Shown here piece by piece: positions 24,907 through 29,765 of a DNA stretch of 29,765 nt. A program made the position numbers and the translations under genes. Within the stretch, counting starts at the first letter, position 1. The number at the start of each line of letters is the position of its first letter. The notes under the pieces are model-generated. The model saw nothing but the letters and a program-made list of their open reading frames with translations, did not search any database and had not been told where the DNA came from. This DNA is from Caulobacteraceae bacterium (GTDB lineage Bacteria > Pseudomonadota > Alphaproteobacteria > Caulobacterales > Caulobacteraceae), in the NCBI GenBank assembly GCA_003136615.1, contig PLFA01000048.1, positions 383-30,147 on the forward strand, written 5' to 3'.

Positions 24907-25973
24907 CAGACCCCCTCCCCCCTTGTGAAGTCGCCTGGTTCAGCGCCCTCTGCGACGACGACTATGAATATCTCGGCGTTCCTGACCCCGCCTTACGCTC
25001 CAGCTTCGAGCATTGCCGCGCCATCGCCCTGACCGCTGAAGCCGGCGGCTTTGACAACCTTCTCCTGCCGTCGGGCTACGCTCTGGGGATCGACACCCTC
25101 GCCTTTGGCGCGGCCTTGGCCCCCAGCCTGAAGCGCATGCGCCTGCTGGCCGCCACCCGCTGCGGGGAGATGTGGCCGCCGCAACTGGCCCGGCTGCTCG
25201 CGACCCTGGACCGACTTCTGGAGGGCCGGCTCACGGTCAATATCATCTCCAGCGACCTGCCCGGCGAGACCCTGGCGAGCGCGCCCCGCTACGCCCGCAC
25301 CATGGAGGTCATGTCGATCCTGCGCACCCTGCTGAATGGCGAGCCGGTCAGCCACCGGGGCGAGTTCTACAATTTGGAACTGGCGCCGCCTCGCGTGACC
25401 ACGGTTTCGGGCCGCGCGCCGCTTTTTTATTTCGGCGGCCTGTCGCCCGACGCGCGGGAGGCGGCGGCCGTCGGCGCAGACGTCTATCTCATGTGGCCTG
25501 ACCGCTTGGAGGTCGTGCGCGACATCATCGCTGACATGTCCGCGCGCGCGGCGCGTCATCGCAGGCGTCTAAGATTTGGCTACCGCGTGCACGTGGTCGT
25601 CCGCGAGACCGAGGCCATGGCGCGGGAGGCCGCGGACCGGCTGCTTTCCCGCCTGGACGACGCCGAAGGCCGCGCCATACGTGAACGCTCCCTCGACAGC
25701 GGCTCGGTGGGCGTGCGTCGCCAGGCCGAACTTCGCGCGGCGGCCGCCGGCGACGGCTTCGTCGAGGACAACCTATGGACCGGTATTGGTCGCGCGCGGT
25801 CAGGATGCGGCGCCGCCATCGTCGGCGACCCTGATCAGGTGCTCGTCAAGCTGAACGCCTACCGTTCGCTGGGTATCGAGGCCTTCATCCTGTCTGGCTA
25901 TCCCCACGCGGCTGAGGCCGACCTGTTTGCCCGCCACGTCCTGCCGCGCCTGGACCATGGCCCCCTAAACTAA
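24903..25973 (+). CDS. SsuD-like flavin-dependent sulfonate monooxygenase, candidate SmoC
   Basis: LLM-class flavin monooxygenase of 356 residues, expected to use reduced FMN and O2 to cleave a carbon-sulfur bond and release sulfite. Residues aligning with the SsuD active site are Arg228 and His230 (FGYRVHVVVRET), Arg299 (GIGRARSGCG) and Tyr333 (ILSGYPHAAE). The segment LFYFGGLSPDAREAAAVGADVYL is also SsuD-like. At the N-terminus it reads WFSALCDDDYEYLGVPD, and SGYALGIDTLAF replaces the Cys54 region of SsuD, so specificity probably differs from simple alkanesulfonates. The start is GTG at 24903, overlapping the aldo/keto reductase stop. No FMN reductase partner lies in the window. It ends 11 bases from the convergent next gene. 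This assignment is to the family; sulfoquinovose as substrate is inference. Confidence 0.88.
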   Translation: MTDPLPPCEVAWFSALCDDDYEYLGVPDPALRSSFEHCRAIALTAEAGGFDNLLLPSGYALGIDTLAFGAALAPSLKRMRLLAATRCGEMWPPQLARLLATLDRLLEGRLTVNIISSDLPGETLASAPRYARTMEVMSILRTLLNGEPVSHRGEFYNLELAPPRVTTVSGRAPLFYFGGLSPDAREAAAVGADVYLMWPDRLEVVRDIIADMSARAARHRRRLRFGYRVHVVVRETEAMAREAADRLLSRLDDAEGRAIRERSLDSGSVGVRRQAELRAAAAGDGFVEDNLWTGIGRARSGCGAAIVGDPDQVLVKLNAYRSLGIEAFILSGYPHAAEADLFARHVLPRLDHGPLN

Positions 25974-25984
25974 GCGCGGGCTGG

Positions 25985-27637
25985 CTAAACCCCACCAAGC
26001 GGCTCCGCGCTTTGAGTCAGGGCCGCTTCCGGAACTAGTACCGGATCGAAGCTTCCCGTCTGGGCCCTTTCCCATTCCCGGCTCAGCGCGGGCCCCACCT
26101 CGCCGTTGAGCAGCGCGCCCGGCGCGACGCGCGGATAGACGTCGTCGCCGCGCATGATGGCGCCGCTCTGGTGGCGGACCTGGAGGTGCCAGGGTTTGAG
26201 GTCCTGGGGATGTTCAAGGCCGGCGGCGCCCAGGAGTTCGGCCAGGGCGTGCAGCGTATTGTGGTGGAAACCGGCCACGCGCGGGGCCTTGTCCGACACG
26301 ACCAGAGCCCCCTGGCGCAGGGCGTCCTGGGTCGCGACGCCCGTGGGGCAATTGTTGGTGTGGCAGCTTCGGGATTGGATGCAACCCACGGCGAACATAA
26401 AGCCCCGCGCGGACATGGCGTAATCGGCTCCGATGGCAAAGACCCGGCAAAGATCATAGGCGGTGATCAGCTTGCCGCTGGCGCCGAGCTTGATCCGGTC
26501 GCGCAGCCCGGCGCCGACCAGGGCGTTGTGAACAAAGCCCAGCGCTTCGTTGAGCGGCGCGCCCACGTGATCGGTGAGTTCGACCGGCGCGGCGCCCGTG
26601 CCCCCCTCCCCGCCGTCCACCACGATGAAATCGGGGGTAATTCCCACCTCCAGCATCGCCTTGACGATGGCCAAGAACTCATAGCCGTGGCCGAGCGCCA
26701 TCTTCACGCCCACCGGCTTGCCGGCTGACATCTCCCGCAGTCGGGCGATAAAGGCGATGAACTCCAACGGAGTCGTGAACGCCGTGTGGGCGGCGGGCGA
26801 GACGCAATCGCGATCACGGCTGACGCCTCGTGTTTCGGCAATCTCCGCGGTGATCTTGGCCTTGGGAAGCACCCCGCCATGGCCAGGCTTGGCGCCCTGG
26901 CTGAGCTTGACTTCGATCATCTTGACCTGGGGCTCGCGAGCCTGGGCCTTAAAGCGCTCTTCGTCAAAAAGGCCCTCGGGCGTACGGCAGCCGAAATAGC
27001 CGCTGGCCACCTGCCAGATAATGTCGCCGCCATGGCGCCGGTGATAGGCGCTGATGGAGCCCTCGCCGGTATTGTGGGCGAAACCGCCCATCCGGGCGCC
27101 GAGGTTGAAGGCCATGATGGCATTGGCGCTCACCGCGCCGAAGCTCGTCCCGGAGATGTTCAGGATCGAGGCTTGATAGGGCTGGCGACAGTCCGGACCG
27201 CCGATTGTCACGCGGAAGTCGGTGTCCTTGATGACCTTCGGGCGGATGGAGTGCGAGATCCAGCCATAGCCCACGGCGCCGAGATCAAGGACCGTGCCGA
27301 AAGGCTGAGTGTCCCGCGCGTTCTTGGCCCGGCTATAAACCAGGGCGCGGTCATCCCGGCTGAAGGGCAGCGGATCGCGCTCATCCTCGATGATATATTG
27401 GCGCAGCTCCGGCCGGATCGCCTCCAGCATGAAACGGATATGGCCGATGATGGGGTAGTTCCGCAGGATCGCGTGTGACGTCTGGGCGAGGTCCGCGATG
27501 CCCAGGATCAGCAGCGGGAGAAGGATGGCCAGCGGCAAAGCCCACCAGGGGCCCAGCGTGAGGGCCAGAATAGCGAAGACCAGGCTCAGCAGCCCGACGA
27601 GCTGCATGATGAAATAACGCGACACCAGAAGGTTCAT
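25985..27637 (-). CDS. Membrane-anchored FMN-binding glutamate synthase family protein
   Basis: Protein of 550 residues from MNLLVSRYFIMQ (27637). Residues of about 9-52 hold two hydrophobic helices (LVGLLSLVFAILALTLGPWW, ALPLAILLPLLILGIADL) that would anchor it in the inner membrane. The rest is the glutamate synthase central/FMN domain: ISGTSFGAVSANAIMAFN, GAKPGHGGVLPKAKI, FIVVDGGEGGTGAAP, and the [3Fe-4S] cysteines 419, 425 and 430 (GCIQSRSCHTNNCPTG). It has no glutaminase domain and no GltD partner here, so it is not a full glutamate synthase. The reaction of this stand-alone family is not settled. It converges on the monooxygenase gene. Confidence 0.9.
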   Translation of the reverse strand: MNLLVSRYFIMQLVGLLSLVFAILALTLGPWWALPLAILLPLLILGIADLAQTSHAILRNYPIIGHIRFMLEAIRPELRQYIIEDERDPLPFSRDDRALVYSRAKNARDTQPFGTVLDLGAVGYGWISHSIRPKVIKDTDFRVTIGGPDCRQPYQASILNISGTSFGAVSANAIMAFNLGARMGGFAHNTGEGSISAYHRRHGGDIIWQVASGYFGCRTPEGLFDEERFKAQAREPQVKMIEVKLSQGAKPGHGGVLPKAKITAEIAETRGVSRDRDCVSPAAHTAFTTPLEFIAFIARLREMSAGKPVGVKMALGHGYEFLAIVKAMLEVGITPDFIVVDGGEGGTGAAPVELTDHVGAPLNEALGFVHNALVGAGLRDRIKLGASGKLITAYDLCRVFAIGADYAMSARGFMFAVGCIQSRSCHTNNCPTGVATQDALRQGALVVSDKAPRVAGFHHNTLHALAELLGAAGLEHPQDLKPWHLQVRHQSGAIMRGDDVYPRVAPGALLNGEVGPALSREWERAQTGSFDPVLVPEAALTQSAEPLGGV

Positions 27638-27805
27638 AGGACACCCAACCTGAGACAAAGCCCGATGGGCGCGTTTCACCGTCGAAGATCAATCCTAGAT
27701 TTGGTTTGTGACACCTGGATGCGACGCGTGCGGCCGGCTCCAGACACGACAACGCCGACCGCCCCTCGAGGCGCGGCCGGCGCCGCCGTTCCAAATCGAC
27801 AGGTT
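27638..27805. other. Intergenic region with no supported gene
   Basis: The 168 bases between two minus-strand genes. A GC-rich imperfect palindrome (GGCGCGGCCGGCGCCGCC near 27772) lies downstream of the histidine-rich gene, with no T-run on the transcribed strand. A plus-strand reading frame here is antisense to the histidine-rich gene and is not credible. A promoter for the glutamate-synthase-like gene is expected here but none stands out. Confidence 0.5.
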
Positions 27806-28093
27806 TCAGGCGTCGACGGATTCGTGCTCTTCGTCGTGCTCGTGCTCATGCCCATCTTCGTGTTCTGGGGCGTCTTCGATCTCGCCATGATGCTCGGCGT
27901 GTAGCTTGCTCGCTTCCTCGGCGTGATGGGCTGCCTGGGCGGCGTGGCCAGAGGCGACATGCGCATGGTGGCCGGCCGTCTCGGCGTCGCCCGCTTCATG
28001 ATAGGCGGCGGCTTCGCGGTGATGCTTGGCGGCCATCTCGTGATGATCAGCGGCGTGGGTATGGTGTTCGTGGGCGTTATGCGTGGGGGTCAT
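27806..28093 (-). CDS. Small histidine-rich acidic protein, probable metal binder
   Basis: Protein of 95 residues, of which I count 24 histidines, mixed with Ala, Glu and Asp: HHTHAADHHEMAAKHHREAA, then AGHHAHVASGHAAQAAHHAE, ending EHEDGHEHEHDEEHESVDA. There is no signal peptide, membrane segment or cysteine. The regular HH spacing in Ala-rich segments suggests amphipathic helices with a histidine face. The start at 28093 has a strong AAGGAAG seven bases upstream; an upstream in-frame extension lacks such support. Nickel, zinc, copper or cobalt buffering is plausible from composition, but I do not recognise a named family. It sits alone beside an AT-rich patch. Confidence 0.82.
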   Translation of the reverse strand: MTPTHNAHEHHTHAADHHEMAAKHHREAAAYHEAGDAETAGHHAHVASGHAAQAAHHAEEASKLHAEHHGEIEDAPEHEDGHEHEHDEEHESVDA

Positions 28094-28351
28094 GTCAACT
28101 TCCTTTCGGGGTTGGGGGGCGAAACCGACAGGGAGTCGCTCCGCCGAGGACGATAAGCCCGACAGGAAGATCAAAATAAGAAGATTAGAATAAGATTTTG
28201 TGACGCGCCATTAAGCACACGCGAAATCGGATCTTCCTCTTTCTCACGAGAAGCAAGTCGCCTCTGATTATCCTTCAGCTGTCTGACATTAAACATTTCA
28301 CAAAATATTGTCCGCATAATGAGATTCGCAAAACCGGGTGGAGCCCGCGTC
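28094..28351. promoter_or_regulatory. AT-rich intergenic patch upstream of the histidine-rich gene
   Basis: 258 bases between the histidine-rich gene and the LysR stop. From about 28165 to 28330 the composition is clearly richer in A+T than the rest of the window. AGGAAGATC (28164-28172) and GATCTTCCT (28230-28238) form a 9-base inverted repeat. On the minus strand TTGCGA followed 18 bases later by TATTTT is a possible promoter for the small gene. No protein-coding frame is convincing. Confidence 0.45.
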
Positions 28352-29311
28352 TCACGAGGCGGTCGCCGCGGGACTGTTCTCGGCCCCTGGAGCTCCGACG
28401 CCTGCCTCCCGCGCCGCTTGTCGGACGACATCGCGAAACCACGCCAGAAAAGGATCGCTGGCGCGGATATGAGATGACGCCAGGGTCATTTCCAGTCGCG
28501 TTTCGGCGAAGGGCGGAGGCTGGAGACGCAGACCGAGAGCCGGCGCCAAGCGCTCTGCGAGCGCGGCGGACATTGTGGTGACCATATCCGTGGCACTCAC
28601 GGCGGCCAGGGCGGCGACAAAATGGGGGGTAGCCAGGGCGACGCGCCGGGTCACCCCCGCGGCTGCGAGCACAGCGTCCATTTCGGATTGCCCATCGCCC
28701 AAGAGGGCGACCGTGGCGTGTGGATAGGCGCCATAATCGGCCATGGTCCAGGGACGGTTGGCCGTCGGGTGATCACGCCGTGTGACAACGGCCATGCGAT
28801 CTTCCGCCACCACTTCGCTATAGGCGCCGGTCGGCAGGGGCGTCGTCGTCAAGGCGAAGGCGAGGTCCACCTCGCCCATGAGGACGCGGCCCGGCGTGGC
28901 CGGGCCATAGGTCTCAACCCGCAGGTCGACCCCCGGCGCGTCGCGGGCGAGGCGCGCGGCCACGCCAGGAAGAATGATGATCGTATGGACGTCGGCCGCG
29001 GCGAGGCGCAGCACGCGTCGTTCGTTGGCGGGATCGAAGGCCTGAGGATGAAACACCGCGCCCAGTTGGCTTAGAACCTCGGCCAGACGCGGCTGGAGCG
29101 CCTGGGCCCGGGCCGTCAGGACGTAACCGCCATGGGCCCGCACCAGGAGCGGATCGCCCTGCAGGTCGCGCAGGCGCGCCAGCGCCCGGCTCATGGCGGG
29201 TTGGCTGAGGCCTAACTCCTCCGCCGCATGGGACACGTTACGCCGCCGCAGCAAGGCCTCGAGCGCGGGGACGAGCTTGAGATCGAGGCCGGTGATATGC
29301 GCATCCTGCAT
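28352..29311 (-). CDS. LysR family transcriptional regulator
   Basis: LysR-type regulator of 319 residues from MQDAHITGLDLKL. The helix-turn-helix is LDLKLVPALEALLRRRNVSHAAEELGLSQPAMSRALARLRDL, the NodD/LinR-like subgroup typified by the LDL start and SQPAMSRAL. The effector domain includes RRVLRLAAADVHTIIILPGV, VDLRVETYGPATPGRVLMGEVDLAFAL and AVSATDMVTTMSAALAERL. An in-frame ATG at 29329 would add six residues. It is divergent from the epimerase-like gene with a 72-base spacer, so that gene is the likeliest target. Confidence 0.92.
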   Translation of the reverse strand: MQDAHITGLDLKLVPALEALLRRRNVSHAAEELGLSQPAMSRALARLRDLQGDPLLVRAHGGYVLTARAQALQPRLAEVLSQLGAVFHPQAFDPANERRVLRLAAADVHTIIILPGVAARLARDAPGVDLRVETYGPATPGRVLMGEVDLAFALTTTPLPTGAYSEVVAEDRMAVVTRRDHPTANRPWTMADYGAYPHATVALLGDGQSEMDAVLAAAGVTRRVALATPHFVAALAAVSATDMVTTMSAALAERLAPALGLRLQPPPFAETRLEMTLASSHIRASDPFLAWFRDVVRQAAREAGVGAPGAENSPAATAS

Positions 29312-29383
29312 GCCGGCGATATTATACATGCATTTTTCGGATACCAAGCGTGGGTCTAGTCTTCGGCTCAGAGGAGAGCCGTC
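29312..29383. promoter_or_regulatory. Divergent promoter region, LysR and epimerase-like gene
   Basis: A 72-base spacer. On the minus strand TATAAT (near 29320) stands 15 bases after TTGGTA, a possible but tightly spaced promoter whose -10 lies very close to the LysR start; if used, a later start would be needed. On the plus strand GAGGAG precedes the epimerase start by eight bases. TACATGCATTTTT near 29325 contains the palindrome ATGCAT and may belong to the LysR operator. Confidence 0.4.
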
Positions 29384-29765
29384 ATGGATCATTCGACTGT
29401 CATTCTGGGCTATGGCGCCACAGGACGCGCCGCAGCGGACGTCCTCGCCGTGCGCGGGGGCGAGGTCACGATCGCCCAGCGGAAGGCGCCCGCCGACGTG
29501 CCGGCCGGCGCCAGGTTCATCGCTTGCGATGTGCTGGACGCGGACTCCGTGAAAGCGGCGATCCAGGGCGCGCGCCAGGTCGTCCTCGCCATCGGCCTCG
29601 CCTATGACGCCAAGGTCTGGCGTGAGGCGTGGCCCAGGGCCATGACGAATGTGGTGGAGGCCTGCGCCGCCAGCGGGGCGCGTCTCGTCTTCGTGGATAA
29701 TCTCTACATGATGGGGCCTCAGACCGCCCCGCTCACCGAAGATATGCCGCTCTCAAACCGCGCGG
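29384..29765 (+). CDS. NAD(P)-binding epimerase/dehydratase family protein, 3' end cut by window
   Basis: The first 127 codons of an extended or atypical SDR. The N-terminus MDHSTVILGYGATGRAAADVLAVRGGEVTIAQR is a Rossmann beta-alpha-beta with GYGATG as dinucleotide loop. FIACDVLDADSVKAAIQGARQVVLAIGLAYDAKVW continues the pattern, and RLVFVDNLYMMGPQTAPLTED resembles the NAD-dependent epimerase/dehydratase (PF01370) segment after strand five, with Tyr in the DNLYMMG motif. GAGGAG eight bases upstream supports the ATG at 29384. The frame is open to the last base. Substrate unknown; the divergent LysR probably controls it. Confidence 0.87.
   Translation, partial: MDHSTVILGYGATGRAAADVLAVRGGEVTIAQRKAPADVPAGARFIACDVLDADSVKAAIQGARQVVLAIGLAYDAKVWREAWPRAMTNVVEACAASGARLVFVDNLYMMGPQTAPLTEDMPLSNRA

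Noticed and set aside
27665..27904. Short plus-strand frame ending in a hydrophobic segment
   Set aside because: It is antisense to the acidic histidine-rich tail; the apparent membrane helix is the complement of Glu/Asp/His codons.
28171..28431. 86-codon minus-strand frame across the AT-rich patch
   Set aside because: Overlaps the LysR 3' end, has no Shine-Dalgarno and no family resemblance.

Overview
This window is a compact, GC-rich (roughly two-thirds G+C by eye) chromosomal segment of an alphaproteobacterium. Gene content and order (dgt-erpA-xthA, the cobA-DUF2849-cysI-DUF934-cysH sulfur operon, several TonB-dependent receptors, an exported YncE/phosphoesterase fusion) suggest Caulobacterales, such as a Phenylobacterium or Caulobacter relative. 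That placement is inference from family patterns, not from a phylogenetic marker. I see no phage, insertion sequence, integrase or CRISPR array.

Layout. 1-4.1 kb: housekeeping genes (5'-end dgt fragment, erpA, xthA, ilvD, ppa). 4.1-9.9 kb: a SurA/EpsD-like prolyl-isomerase-type protein coupled to a TonB receptor that has no signal peptide, a YccF membrane protein, an exported single-cysteine MsrA, a Crp/Fnr regulator and a sirtuin. 9.9-12.8 kb: a large exported beta-propeller/phosphoesterase that probably starts with TTG. 12.9-17.9 kb: a six-gene minus-strand sulfur-assimilation operon (cobA, DUF2849, cysI, DUF934, cysH, ferredoxin-NADP reductase), with a divergent LysR gene and then tRNA-Lys(CTT). 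19.2-26.0 kb: a catabolic island with a TonB receptor, an MFS transporter and a Gfo/Idh/MocA protein on the minus strand, and an aldo/keto reductase plus an SsuD-like flavin monooxygenase on the plus strand. 26.0-29.8 kb: a membrane-anchored FMN glutamate-synthase-like protein, a 95-residue histidine-rich protein in an AT-rich patch, a LysR regulator, and the start of a divergent NAD(P)-binding epimerase/reductase cut by the window end.

The most interesting region is 19.2-26.0 kb. The monooxygenase keeps the sulfonate-monooxygenase core and is translationally coupled (GTGA overlap) to an aldo/keto reductase. That pair matches the published oxidative desulfurization route for sulfoquinovose, in which SmoC releases sulfite and SmoB reduces the resulting 6-oxo-glucose. 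The Gfo/Idh/MocA protein could be an NAD-dependent sulfoquinovosidase-type enzyme, the MFS protein resembles anionic-sugar transporters, and the TonB receptor would replace the usual ABC uptake system. Released sulfite could enter the sulfite reductase operon encoded a few kb away. The family assignments are read from the sequence; the substrate and the pathway are inference.
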